Below are positions 43,984-55,700 of a DNA stretch of 64,000 nt, piece by piece (the first letter of the stretch is position 1; each line of letters opens with the position of its first letter). The notes beneath the pieces were generated by a model. The model made no database searches. It saw only the letters and a list, made by a program, of their open reading frames with translations, and was not told where the DNA came from. The DNA is from Ctena decussata (Eukaryota > Mollusca > Bivalvia > Lucinida > Lucinidae): NCBI GenBank assembly GCA_963989385.1, contig OZ022513.1, forward strand, positions 17,777,928 through 17,841,927, read 5' to 3'. The translations under genes and the position numbers were made by a program.

Positions 43984-44302
43984 GCCGGGCCGCGTAGCGC
44001 AGTCGGTAGCGCGTCTGACTCAACAGTCAGAGGTCCCGGGTTCGATACCCGGTACGGCTACTTACTTTCGTTTCACCGTCCGCTGATTCAAGAAGGGCAG
44101 TTGTCAGTTACTGGCGAAAGTATTGTGCATTTAGTACTACTTAGGACGTCTAAGCCTGCCCCAATCGGAACTCCTCGGCCTATTCCACACACGGACCAAT
44201 CACAGAATTAGCCCAGCGGTGTTCCGAATGAGCTTTCCCAGGAATTAGACTAAATAGTGTGGTTAGATTAACTGACCGTCCCGACATGACCACAGCTGTT
44301 AG
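43984..44302 (+). mobile_element. S1-family tRNA-derived SINE with an insertion
   Basis: GCGTAGCGCAGTCGGTAGCGC, GGTCCCGGGTTCGATACCC, then TTCAAGAAGGGCAGTTGTCAG. The match to 11064-11340 is interrupted at 44161-44229. Confidence 0.8.
44161..44229. mobile_element. T-family deletion derivative inside the SINE
   Basis: CCAATCGGAACTCCTCGGCCTATTCC and AGCGGTGTTCCGAATG are the two ends of the T family joined with only about 25 bp between. Confidence 0.65.
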
Positions 44303-44415
44303 CAATAACACAACAGCCAGTACATATTTTCACCGAATGAACCCAATAAGGAAATAAATGCAAAACCGGCTGAACGAGCAATAAAATTATATTTCAGTGT
44401 AACAATGTCACTTAC

Positions 44416-44445
44416 CCATTGTGGGGCGAACATGGCCGTTGTCAT
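44416..44445 (-). CDS. Exon 1 (start codon, 10 codons) of the PDZ/beta-trefoil gene
   Basis: The ATG at 44445-44443 opens MTTAMFAPQW and runs straight into a strong donor (TGG|GTAAGT), leaving phase 0 as exon 2 requires. An in-frame TAG lies about 14 codons upstream and there is no intervening ATG, so this is the first available start. A second ATG five codons later is an alternative. It is the weakest exon of the model because it is short and has no recognisable domain. Its support is the perfect donor, the right phase and the upstream stop. The 5' UTR probably continues toward 44500. A different first exon farther upstream is possible. Confidence 0.5.
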
Positions 44446-45437
44446 AGTCAAAATCTGTACTTTGCTCAGTAAATTTTCTTTAAAGTGTAAGAATCCTTCC
44501 TATCTGATTTCTATGTGTCGAATGAAAATCAGTTATTTTTTTCTGAAATTTATGGTGACAAAATGTTTGCTCAGCGGTATTTTCTATCACATGTTAAAAT
44601 GTATTTCTTTTTCTACGCAAATAAGCTCTGGGAAATACGTGGGATGAATGAAAGTTAAGATGAGAGGCGTCTTGTAAAAATGGGGTTAAAGTCATGCGTG
44701 TAGTCTCTATATTCACATCAGCCGGTCTGACCGATTTATATCCGAACAGAGAAGCGTAGTCGTACTAATCACAGGGTTGGGGCAGCAGGTTTTATCCCCC
44801 CCCCCCTCCCCGACCAACACCTTCAAAAAGCCCCTACCTAATTTCAGTGTTGATTTTTTTATATGAAGATCAGGTTGGGCGCTGCAAGCAATAGATTCGC
44901 TGACATGGATACGTGGATTTTGTCCCCGCCCCCGCCCCCCCCCCCCCCAATGCTGCCCCACCCCCATTGAATGTTTAAAACATTCTTACGTTTATTGAGA
45001 AGACTTCGCTCAGGGTATGCATTCGCATGGTAAGACCAAATGCACACGCTGACCTAAGTCTTGCTATAAGATTCCTTTTCCTGTGTCCAGCTCCATTGTT
45101 TACACTTCCGGCGATTTCCTGTCAAATTACCGCGCCATGAGATAAAGTGACCTTTGACGTGTGAACAGCAAACTCTGATTAGTTCTTGCAACAATGTAGG
45201 CTGATCAGTCTTCTCTCCTGGTTATAAAAATAGGTCAAAACCGATGGGCTTTTGAACAGGGAGAACGTGGACCAGTCTTCATTGAAGCGCACGCGCCGAC
45301 GCATACTCTTTTCTTACAGGGCCACTCACATCTATCAGGCAAATTCAGGGAAATTTTTATGTGCAACCGTATTCGTCAAGCTTGACCGACATGTAGTGTC
45401 TAAATTTAGAAATTAGCAGATTTCTCTAGAAACGTGG
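44446..45437. other. Upstream flank of the PDZ/beta-trefoil gene
   Basis: Holds the probable 5' UTR (about 44446-44500) and the candidate promoter side of the minus-strand gene. Poly-C/poly-G runs lie near 44797-44808 and 44937-44948, within an imperfect direct repeat of a CCCCCAACACC type. No clear TATA box could be assigned. No other gene seen. Confidence 0.35.
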
Positions 45438-45597
45438 AAGAGGGGCTAGCGCTCCCGACTTTGGCTCACGGGGTCGCAGATTGAAGTCCAGCTACTGAGG
45501 CAAAATAGATGGCGCTTCATAGTACAGGGCCCTTCGAAATGGCCCTCCTATCGTTCTGATATGACTGAAATACCGCCAAGTTACCCAAGCATCATCA
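45436..45597 (+). mobile_element. tRNA-headed SINE, copy f (diverged)
   Basis: GGGGCTAGCGCTCCCGACTTTGG, decayed B box GCAGATTGAAGTCC, GATATGACTGAAATACC. Confidence 0.5.
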
Positions 45598-45629
45598 GCT
45601 TTTTACATGTTCAGAAATAAACGAAGTTG

Positions 45630-47060
45630 GCAACACCCGGATAGTATTACTATGTCGGTGTCTCACCGATGTTAATCGAAGATGGCAACGGCCAAATGCT
45701 ATGTTTGTCGGTGCCTCGCCAGTGTTGAAAAGAAGTTGGCAAAGGCCGAATACTACGTTTGTAGGTGTCTCACCTGTATTATACAAAGCTGGCAACACCA
45801 AAATACCACGTTTGTCAATTCCCCAGTGTTAAACGAAGTATGCAACGGCCGAATACTACGTTTATCGGTGTCTCACAGATGTTATACGAAGTTGGCAAAA
45901 CCCCAAATACTACGTTTGTCGGTGTCTCACCAGTGTTAAACATGGATGGCAACACCCGAATACTATATATATACGTTTGTCGGTGTCTTGCCGATGCTAA
46001 TAGAAGTTGGCAACGGGTGAATTCTATGTTTATCGGTGTCTCACCGAGGTTAATCGAAATTGACAACGACGTAATACTACGCTTTTCGGTGCCTAGCCGG
46101 TGTTAAACGTAGATGGCAACAGCCGAATAGAACGTTTGGTTTAAACAGTATTTTATTCAGTTAAGCTACATACATATATACATGTACAAATATAAATCAT
46201 TTCAATGTAGGATAAGCGCAATGCTTGTATAATAGTCATCTCCTAGAACGTTTCTCGGCGTCTCGCCTGTGTTAAACGAAGTTGTCAACACCAGAATACT
46301 ATGTTTGTCTGTTCCAGGGTGTTAAATTAAGTTGGCAACGGCCAAATACTACGTTTCTCGTTGTCTCACCGGTGCTATACGAAGTTGGCAACACCCGAAA
46401 ACTACGCTTGTCAGGGTCTCACCGATGTAAAACGAAGCTGGCAACACCCTAATACTCTGTTTGTCGGTGTCTCGCCGGTGTTAAACGAAGTTTGCAAAAC
46501 CAGAATACTATGTTTGTCGGTTCCAGGGTGTTTAACGAAGTTTGCAACGGCTAAATCCTACGTTTTTCGTTGTCTCACCTGTGCTATACGAAGTTGGCAA
46601 CACCCGAAAACTACGCTTGTCGGTGTCTCACCGGTGTAAAATGAAGCCGGCAACACTCTAATATTATGATTGTCGGTGTCTCACCTGTTTTATACGAAGT
46701 TGGCAACGCCATATGCTATGTTTTATCGGTGCCTCGCCGTTGTTATACGAAGTAGGAAATACTCGAAAACTACGTCGGTGACTCACCGGTGTTAAACGAA
46801 GCTGGCAACACCCAGATACTATGTTTGTCGGTGTCTCTCCGGTATTAAACGACGTTGGTAAAGCCAAATGCTATATTTGTCGGTGCCTCGCCAGTGTTAA
46901 ACAATGTTGGTAACACCCGAATACTACGTTTGTAGGTGTCTTACCGGTGTTAAACTAAATTGACAACGGTAGAATACGTTTTTTTTTGTCGATTTCTTAC
47001 TGGTGTTAAACAAAGCTGACAATAACAGAACACAGTGTTTATTGGTGTCTCATCTGTGTG
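45630..47060. repeat. 54-bp satellite array
   Basis: About 24 diverged copies of a unit such as ACTACGTTTGTCGGTGTCTC, ACCGGTGTTAAACGAAG, TTGGCAACACCCGAAT. It is interrupted by the LINE-tail element at 46138-46243. ORFs across it (e.g. 45765-46106) are repeat artefacts. Confidence 0.85.
46138..46243 (-). mobile_element. Short LINE-tail element in the satellite, 10-bp target duplication
   Basis: 106 bp flanked by TAGAACGTTT (46128-46137, 46244-46253). Starts GGTTTAAACAGTATTTTATT and ends TCATCTCC, like 15953-16059. Confidence 0.75.
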
Positions 47061-47084
47061 AACCACGACAGAATGCCATCTTGG

Positions 47085-47945
47085 TGGGTGTCTCATCAGT
47101 GTTATACAGTGGGTGTTTCATCGATAGTATGCACTGGGTGTTTCATTAGTGTTATACAGTGGTGTTCCATCGGTGTTATGTGTGTTTCATCGGTGTTATA
47201 CAGTGAATGTTTCATCGGTGTTATACAGTGAGTGTTTCATCGGTGTTATACAGTGAGTGTTTCATCGGTGTTATACAGTGAGTGTTTCATCGGTGTTATA
47301 CAGTGAGTGTTTCATCGGTGTTATACAGTGAGTGTTTCATCGGTGTTATACAGTGGGTGTTTCATCGGTGTTATACAGTGGGTGTTTCATCGGTGTTATA
47401 CAGTTGATGTTCATCGTTTTTATACAGTTGGTGTTTCATCAATGTTATACAGTGGGTGTTTTATCGGTGTTATAGAGTGGGTGTTTCAACGATGTTATAC
47501 AGTGCTGTTTCATCAGTGTTATACAGTGGTGTTTCATCGGTGTTATACAGTACGTGTTTCATACGTGTTATATGCAGTGGTGTTCATCAGTGTTATGCAG
47601 TGTGTTTTTTCATCGAAGTTATACAGTTGTTTGTTTCAGCGTTGTAATACAGTGGGGGTTTTATCAGTGTTATGCAGTGGGTGTTTCATCGGTGTTATAC
47701 AGTGGGGCTATACAGTGGGTGTTTCATCGGTGTTATGCAGTTGGTGTTTCATCGGTCTCATACAGTGGATGTTTTAGCGGCGTTTTACAGTGGGTGTTTT
47801 ATCGATGTCATACAGTGGGTGTTTCAACGGCGTTATACAGTGGGTGTTTTATCGATGTCATACAGTGGGTGTTTCAACGGCGTTATACAGTGGGATTGGT
47901 TTTATACAGTGGGTGTTTCATCGGTGTTATGAAGTGAGTGTTTCG
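47085..47945. repeat. 25-bp minisatellite derived from the 54-bp satellite
   Basis: About 34 copies of GTGGGTGTTTCATCGGTGTTATACA. The block at 47205-47395 is nearly perfect at 25 bp; other units vary from about 20 to 32 bp. The unit corresponds to the GTGTCTCACCGGTGTTATACGAAG half of the neighbouring 54-bp repeat. Confidence 0.9.
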
Positions 47946-48446
47946 TCGGTGTTGAACAAACTTGGCAACGACAGGAAACGTTGTTCATCAGTGTTTAATC
48001 TGTGTGAAAACATAGTTGACTAGTTAAACTAGCTATTGTAATGGTTACTTTTTCACAGTTTACATTTTAGGATTGGTAACTTTAAAATCATCATAAGCAA
48101 ACCGATTGACCTATGTTTTCAATTACTATTGCCATAATTTATGAGAAAAGTACAATTTTCAACCTTGTTATAGTAGTATTTCATATGAATGAAAACTGAA
48201 GCAAGTGTGGGAGGACTGCATGCCCCAGGTATTTTCTGTCACATGTCGATTTCTATAGACACATATACAGGGTTCAATGAACTTTTTTTTCATGTGATTT
48301 TACTTCTTTTCATATATATGAGTCATTTTAGCTACATTGGGAAAAAACATCTTACAACCCAACCGGCACATACAGTCATAATGACGTCGTACTGACGTCA
48401 AACCGACCCAGAATAAGCTCAATGATCTCTAAGGACCGGAAAACAT

Positions 48447-48551
48447 CCCAGCGGGCAGACAACGTCGATATTGCGTCGTATTGACGTCGACTCGACGTGA
48501 TGTCGTGTCGACATCAATACGACATTATTTCGACGCCATGTGCATGCTGGG
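48447..48551. mobile_element. G-family MITE copy, both ends intact
   Basis: CCCAGCGGGCAGACAACGTCG to ACGCCATGTGCATGCTGGG, AT on both sides. A partial relative with a TGACGTCA octamer is at 48359-48400. Confidence 0.7.
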
Positions 48552-48769
48552 ATACACTCTGCACTATGGTAAAGTACGGGGAGAGTTGACATCCAGCTGT
48601 TTCGTCAGATACGTTACAGTTATACCATGTTTTGTCCGCCTGTACGGGGAGACAGCTATAGCTCGTGCTTTATAAGCCAGGGTGACCAAGGCCCAGATAA
48701 TAAGCCAACATACACTCAATAACATTTCATTACACAGCAAAAACACGCATCTATAAGCCATTTGAGCTC

Positions 48770-49095
48770 CTGCTTAAAAGTGCTTTGTGACATGGCTTAT
48801 TTAGACATTTAAGCAGCTGCTTAAAACTGCTGTACTTTTACGCACATTTAAGTAGCTACTTGTGATTACAAATAAGGCATGTCACTAAGTTTTTACGCAT
48901 GTGCGTAAATGTGATTTAATATGCCATGGTTTTGAGCATTTTTAAGTGAATCCTTACAATTGTCTATAAGGTATGTCACTAAGTTGTTACAAACCTGCTT
49001 AAATGCGACTTAAAACTGCTTCTTCAGCAGTTTTACGCTGTTTATTTATATTTTTACGCCACATTTAATGTACATTTACGCAGACTTATAGATGC
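48770..49095. repeat. Low-order repeat of AAGCAGCTGCTTAAA and TTTACGCACATTTA words
   Basis: Short related words recur in both orientations without a fixed period. No ORF. Confidence 0.45.
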
Positions 49096-49498
49096 TTATA
49101 GACGCACGTTTCCCCATTGTTACATTTAGCATGCGGAAAATGTTTCTTTATTAACATCTTAAATATAACCATATTTAAATTAAATAAAATGAGAAAGAAT
49201 TTGAACAAACAGTTGTTTTTTTTTTTTCCCAATTTTCTGGCCGCGTTGGGTATTGCTTTTCCTCAGACTGGCGATTTTCACTGTTCCGGTTCATCCTCAA
49301 ATAGTGGCAAAACTGAAATCTAAAATTTGTTATGCTAGATTTTATACCTGATGCCTGTATGCCACTATAGAAATAAGTGATTATGTTTGTCTCAGTGTTT
49401 TATATGTAACTACCGCGAGCATAAGACTGCCAGGGAAATACGGACTTCGGGCAAACTTTGTGCGGTCATTTTTATCAATTATTTACGGTAGAACTTAA

Positions 49499-49805
49499 AG
49501 ATCAACCTTCACGTTTGGGGATAAAATGTCGTTTGATGTGTATAAATTGAGTCATATAACTGGCAAAAAAGCGGAACAAAGTATTGGGTCCCATGTCTGT
49601 ACATTGTATTTTTACCAATTCATTCAGATTTATTACGGGTATATCGAAAGTCTGCCATTTCAGCTGCCAAATAAAATGTCCCGAATCATTGTTCAAAGCT
49701 GGCTGATTGCGGTTATTTACAATAACGAAGCTCTTAAGAGAAGCTTGAAGGGATATCTCACGATAAAAGTTTATGCATTTTTACTACCACAGAATAATAA
49801 GGCCT
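49499..49805. mobile_element. TTAA-flanked element, copy 2
   Basis: Flanked by TTAA (49495-49498, 49806-49809). TCAACCTTCACGTTTGG, TTGAGTCAT, ACTGGCAAAAA, GTACATTGTATTTTTACCA match 2690-2895. The 99-codon ORF over it is not supported. Confidence 0.6.
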
Positions 49806-50126
49806 TTAATTGCATACATATGTAAATAACAATAATAATGTTTCTGTTTCTTAATTTAATTTTGAGCGAAGCTAAGAACCAATCATGTAACAGTGCTTTG
49901 CGGAAAAAACGAACTTTGTAACAAACAGTAATTTCCTGTTTACTCGTGCATCATTTGAATAAGTTTTAAAAATGATTAAAAGAAAAAAAAAGCAGACACT
50001 GAAATTTCAATAAAATTTTTCATCCGCTTCGGGAGATTTTATTGTTTTAACTTTGCAGCTTCCTTATATGGACATTTTATAAATGTATGAAAATAAGTGA
50101 AATGACATCACTGGTATTCTTAATTT

Positions 50127-50347
50127 GAGCCACGACACGACAAAACCAACAAAGTGGCATGTGCGCCCAGTGAACACTAAGATTAGCCCAGGCATCCGCC
50201 CAGTCTGATCTGAGTCTTCGCTCTGCGCATAAAGGGTAGCTAAGGGTCTAAGCTACCTCCAGGCGGACAACGATCAGATCAAACTGGGTAGATACGTGTC
50301 TTCGCTGGGTGCACATGCCACTTGTTGGTTTTGTCGTGTCGCGGCTC
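50127..50347. mobile_element. P-family palindromic MITE, ATTT target duplication
   Basis: GAGCCACGACACGACAAAACC to its mirror, ATTT on both sides; internal deletion near the right shoulder. Confidence 0.9.
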
Positions 50348-50370
50348 ATTTGAAACTATCTTCTTCAAAT

Positions 50371-50606
50371 GAGCCGCGACACGACAAAACCAACAATGTG
50401 GTTGTGCGCCCAGTGCAGACTCAGATCAGCCTGGGCATCCGCCCAGTTTGACCAGACTCTTCGTTAAGTGCCCTAAGGGTAGCCAAGGGTTTAAGGTACC
50501 GCCATGCGGACAGCGAAGACTCTGATCAGACTGGGCGGATGCCCAGGCTGATCTGAGTCTGCGCTGGGCGCACAACCACATTGTTGGTTTTGTCGTGTCG
50601 CGGCTC
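50371..50606. mobile_element. P-family palindromic MITE, full copy, AAAT target duplication
   Basis: GAGCCGCGACACGACAAAACC to its mirror, AAAT on both sides. It lies 23 bp from the previous copy. Confidence 0.9.
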
Positions 50607-50929
50607 AAATGTTATACGTAGCGTCAAGACTGACTATGAAACAATTTAGTGACTTATGCTACTAAGTATTAGAGATTCCAACTTTTTGTACCACCCTGGT
50701 ACAAACTGCATAGTCCTTTAGCTTTTTTATACATTTACTTTGTAAAAGCTACTATTATAACTCATCAACCGTTAAAGATATTTTGTTCAAATTTTCAACA
50801 TTTTCCATTTTTTTATATTATTATTTTGATAGTTTAAACTCAATTTAAAAATCACATGTTAGTTGGTACTTTTCGAAGTAGGCCTGTTTCGTATGCATAT
50901 ACCATAAAAATATAACACATAAGGTGGTG

Positions 50930-52000
50930 ATTTGTGGTAAACGTAAAAATCTGCATAAAACCATAAAAAAGTGACGTTTCTCCCTGAAAGTTAGCAGACT
51001 TCTTATTTTTGTTGTTCTTTACAGTTTATAATACAAAATAGACGTACATGCTGCTTAAAAAAGGGCTTTTATAAGGAAAGATCAAAGGGTAATTTTCTGC
51101 GAATAAATCTGAAAAAATAATATCGTTATTGAAAATTTACGTAGTGCTGAAGGTGCATTATTGCATAATGAAGAGCGCCCTAGCAATTATTTATTCCAAC
51201 TCTTTCTCAAAATGTAATGTACAGAGCTCCAGATAAGGGTGGGTATTGAGGATAATTCAAAGATAATTTTTCTTATTTCTCAATGAAAACAAATGATGTG
51301 ACCCCTCATTAAAACTGTCCCAATAATACGGTTCTAATGATGGGTCACAAAATATGTTTTTATGGAGAAATATTGATAGTTATCCCTAAATTATCTCTGT
51401 TACCACTTCTTATCTGGAGCATTGATGTAGACCAGATGAAAACGGTAGCTTTTTCTCAAATGTTCAACCATGTACAAAGTAAATGTACACTGGACGCATT
51501 TATTAAATATAGGGTAGGCAAGCATACCTATGTTAACACCTACAATATAAATAATACATTACTGACATGATCAGTGGTGTGTAGATGAAATTGTTCAACC
51601 TTGTTAAAATAGTCTCACCTGTCACACCTGTGTGTTTTAAGAAAAAAAATTTGGACACAGACTGCATCTTTTTTTATCTGCTCAGCCTGTTAATGTGTGA
51701 AAGAGTTTGAAAAATTAATTGCTAGGACGCTCTCCATTATGCAACAAGGTACTCTAAGCACTAAGTATATTTTCAATTATGATATTATTTTTCAGATTTA
51801 TTCGCAGAAAATTACCCTTTGATCTCCTCTTATAAAAACACTTTTTAACATTAACAAAATTAATGCTGCATTTTGGGATTCTAAATTATGAGAAACAACA
51901 CAAAGAATGCATCTGCTAAGTTTTGGAAGGATCAGTGTTATTTTGAGTATTTTATGCAGATTTTTGTCTTTGTCCCAAATCAGTGATTATCACCACCTTA
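50930..52000. mobile_element. Long inverted-repeat element split by a W-family MITE
   Basis: The arm with GGTGGTGATTT, AAAATCTGCATAAAA, GCTTTTATAAGGAAAGATCAAAGGGTAATTTTCTGCGAATAAATC (about 50932-51205) is mirrored at about 51712-51995. A relative of one arm is at 5575-5715. The loop holds the element at 51222-51424. Confidence 0.65.
51222..51424. mobile_element. W-family MITE copy 2, ATGTA target duplication
   Basis: CAGAGCTCCAGATAAGGGTGGG to TTATCTGGAGCATTG, ATGTA on both sides, with TGTGACCCCTCAT and its mirror inside. Confidence 0.8.
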
Positions 52001-52767
52001 AAGCTACTAAAACTACCACTCTGTGACAAGGAAAAATAAAAATATATAGACTTCAAATCTATTCAGTTATCAATAAAATCTAAATACTTTGGTTTAAACA
52101 TATTTTATTTCCAAAACTGCATGCACATTACAACATGCATGTATAAACAAGACAGATACACCAAGAAATAGGATCAGAACGAAAGCTGATAGCTTATATA
52201 GCTCTTCTCCTGAACATGAATAAACTGTGCACTATCAGGCAGAAGGTAAAACGGTCTGTGCAAAATGAATACACTTCTCTGGTCATTTACTACTTATATT
52301 TTAGACAAAACATGAATTTACAAGAGACACATAAGAGAAAAGATCTTTAGAAGTCTGTAGATGGAATTGTGTTCGCAATGAAGAAGGTTCATCAACCGGT
52401 AATGTATCTAAGTCTAAGTAAAACATAACATACTGGCTAAGTAAATGTCCAGTTGACGAGCATTAATTCATTGCAAACACTTTGACAAAAATAATAAAAT
52501 AAATTACCTAAAGAAGAAATAATAAAAAAAAACATCCACTAAATAAAAAAGGAAACAAGAAAAAAGAAAAAAAAACTCTTTGTCTGTGGGAAAAGAGAGA
52601 TGGGGCGCTGGCTGCAAAGGGCACTCAGATTTCTGGCAACTGACAATCACTAAGAGCAAGTCGCATGTGTTTAAGCACATAATGATAATAATTCAAAAAC
52701 GATGCGTGTCTATAATGTATTTATGTACCTTTAAAATAATGATATTATTTATTTCTGGTGAGAGAGT

Positions 52768-55700
52768 TTAATCACCGGTCAATAGCAGTTTAAGAGATGG
52801 GATAGCGTATGGAGAAACCGTAGTCATCAGTTCTCTTCGTTGCACTTCAAAAAATCTACAGTGAAAGAAAAAGTGTTGCGCATTCTCAATACTGCCGCAA
52901 CTACACAAAGGTGATTCAGTGATGTTCTTCAGAAACAGATCTAGATTCAGTGAGCTACAATTAGTACGAATACGAGTATGAAGAATCTGGGCCTTTCTGT
53001 TACCAATGTAATAGTGGTTAGGCACTGTTGATTTGCCCTTGTTGAGGAGACGTTTGAAGGAATTTACAGAATCAGATTGTTTAATTTCTACGGATAAACT
53101 GTTCCAGTCTTTAATTGTTGAGGGCAAAAAAGAGTGGTAATATTGGCTAGATCTGGCATCTACAGTTTGAAGATCATTAGAGTTACGCAGGTTATAACGA
53201 GAAAGGTTACTAACAGACTGGGGTACTAGATTAGACAAGTAAAGTGGAGTAATATTGTACATCATTTTATAAAATAAAGTAATTCTATGATTTTTACGTC
53301 TATGTTCAAGTGAATCCCAACAAATTTCATGACATAAACTATTGAGTGAAACAAGCTTCGTTGCCCCCGTAGCAATTCGAGCAGCTTCATTCTGTATTTT
53401 ATCTAACTCATTTTTTTCATACTCTGCACAGTTGTCCCATATAACATCGCCGTATTCAAGAAGAGGTCTTATAAATGCTGTATAAATTACTTCAAGTGTT
53501 TTTCTGTCTAATTTAAATTTTAATTTTCTCATTATGTTTATCCTAAACCAAGCCTTTTCTTTGATATATTTTATGTGCTGATGCCAGGTACAATCATTTG
53601 AAAGATAGATGCCAAGGTGTTTATGAGAGTCAACTTCGGTTATTTGGTGATTTTGAATAGAGAGAGCATGATGATGAGGTTTGTTCAATTTACGAGAGAT
53701 TAGAAGTGATTCAGTCTTAGCAGGATTGAAGGATACTAGCCATGTTGCGGCCCACCGTGAAATCTTATCAAGATCCGTGTTTAGACAATTCGCTGCAGAT
53801 ATCGGGTCGTCTACAACAATATAAAGACAAGTGTCATCCGCAAACAATCGAATGTTTGAACCAATATCAGTTACTATATCATTAATATATAACAGGAAGA
53901 GTAAAGGTCCCAATATATAGATCCTTGAGGAACTCCGGCTCTAATAAAAAGCACCAGGAAGAACAACGCGTTGCTTTCTGTCAGAAAGATAATGTTTGAA
54001 CCAGTCTAGTACTTCCCCTGTGACACCAGCTGCTTTAAGTTTGTGTAAGAGACCAACATGCCATACACGATCGAATGCTTTGCTGATGTCACAAAAGACA
54101 GCCCGAACCTCTTTACCGGAATCAAGAGCTTGACAGAAAGTATTGTAGAGAAATGTTAATTGACTAACCGTTGAATCACCCGGAATAAAGCCAGATTGCA
54201 AAGACGATAGTGAGTTATTATCACGAAGGTGATTAAATACGTATTTGAAGACAAGCCTCTCAAAAACTTTGGCTTCAGCATTAAGCAAAGATATGGGTCG
54301 GTGATTGGAGACAATGGACAGATCACCTTTCTTAGGAACAGGACAAACATTGGCTTCTTTATAGAAATCTGGCAAATAACCGGTTTGTAGAGACTGATTA
54401 AAGAGAGAACAAAAAGGAGTGGAAAGCTGGAATGAGAGTTCTTTAAGAATACGGTTACTTAGTCCATTTGGGCCCGAAGCCTTACCAACAGTTAAGGTTT
54501 TAAGAACTGATTCTATTTCGAGTGGAGTGAGAATAATAGAGCTCAACTCTGAATTAAGTACAAGAGGGGTCAAATCCGGGGGAACAGCGTTTGTCTCATT
54601 TAATATGGTTTGACTTTGAAAATATTTATTAAGGATGTTTGCCTAGTCATTTTCATCTGTATAAACATTGTTGTTATGTTCAAGGGGAGGAATGGATCAA
54701 CTTGAGTTTGGAGTTATAAAAGTCTTAAGAGTTGACCACCAGTCTTTAGTCGAAATAGTGCTAGATTTAAGTTTATCTGCTAATTTATCATAATATAATT
54801 TCTTGGAATCGCGGATCATTGTGGTAACCTTATTTCGTAATCTTTTAAACGTTTTCCAATGTGAATCCATATTAGTTCTCTTTGCCTTTCTAAAAGCACG
54901 TTTGCGTTTTCGAATGTATCGTTTAAGAAAAGTAGGATCTGAAGGTTTGACTTTTATATGCCTGTTAGGGACACATTCAATTGCTATAGAGTTAATGGCG
55001 GTATTTATGTTATCAGCATAGACGTTTATGTCATTGTAGCGAAGAGATTCCCAATCCAACATTGACGCTTTGTCTCGCAAGAGATTGAAATTACCCCGTT
55101 CATAGTACCAAACACGTCTTGAGAACGATTTGAACTTAGGCTTAGTAAATTTAAAGATACCGTATATAGGACAATGGCACCTAAGTTCCTGATTCAGAAA
55201 GGGATCACCTACACCACTGAGTAGTAAGTGATCTTTGTTACTGACAAGAACAATGTCAATCAAAGAAGAAGTATTCATGAAGTATTCTCAGTAAAGTGAG
55301 TTGGTAGATCAATAGCTTGATGAAAAGAAAACTGAACACAGAGAGATTCTATCCTCCTCGAACTTCGAACATTAAGCATATTCAGATTAAAATCACCTGT
55401 AACGATTATGTCAGTTATACCGGTGTCGACTGCCAAAGCTATAGAGTCCTCAATATTTGAAAAGTAGGTAGCATCAGAACTTGGTGGTCGATAAAAAACT
55501 CCGAAAAGAATACGTTTGTGATTATTAGCTAATTCAATCCAAATGTTTTCAACTCCTCTGATTTCTAAGTCTTCTCGGCGCTTATAAAATAATGTTTCTT
55601 TAACATATAACATGACGCCGCCATGGTAATCGCCGACACGGTCCTTGCGCTCAGTTTGTGGTATGATTCCAACATCACATCATCTGTATCAACTGAGGCA

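Larger units (their letters stand above)
21804..44445 (-). other. Eight-exon gene: PDZ domain + IL-1/FGF-like beta-trefoil + Ser-rich tail
   Basis: Gene model assembled by hand. CDS exons in transcription order are 44445-44416, 38913-38729, 37229-37115, 35466-35376, 30613-30446, 27773-27625, 24196-24136 and 22393-21804. They total 1389 nt, or 462 codons plus stop. Every intron is GT-AG and exit and entry phases match at all seven joins (0, 2, 0, 1, 1, 0, 1), which is very unlikely by chance. Residues about 30-115 look like a PDZ domain. Residues about 142-303 look like a beta-trefoil with three pseudo-repeats at LYLAI (174-178), GYMHV (231-235) and KWLGC (270-274). Residues about 304-462 are a Ser/Thr-rich tail. 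No signal peptide is visible, so the product is probably cytosolic or released unconventionally, as most IL-1 cytokines are; this is inference. The introns hold most of the mobile elements in 22-44 kb. A missed extra exon or alternative first exon cannot be excluded. Confidence 0.8.

Noticed and set aside
43984..44060. Functional tRNA gene
   Set aside because: Same SINE family; the body and repeated copies show it is not a stand-alone tRNA.
45682..46639. ORFs across the 54-bp satellite
   Set aside because: 54 is divisible by three, so these are repeat artefacts.
47307..47937. Long ORFs (up to 156 codons) rich in Cys and Tyr
   Set aside because: They translate the 25-bp minisatellite in several frames and have no domain.
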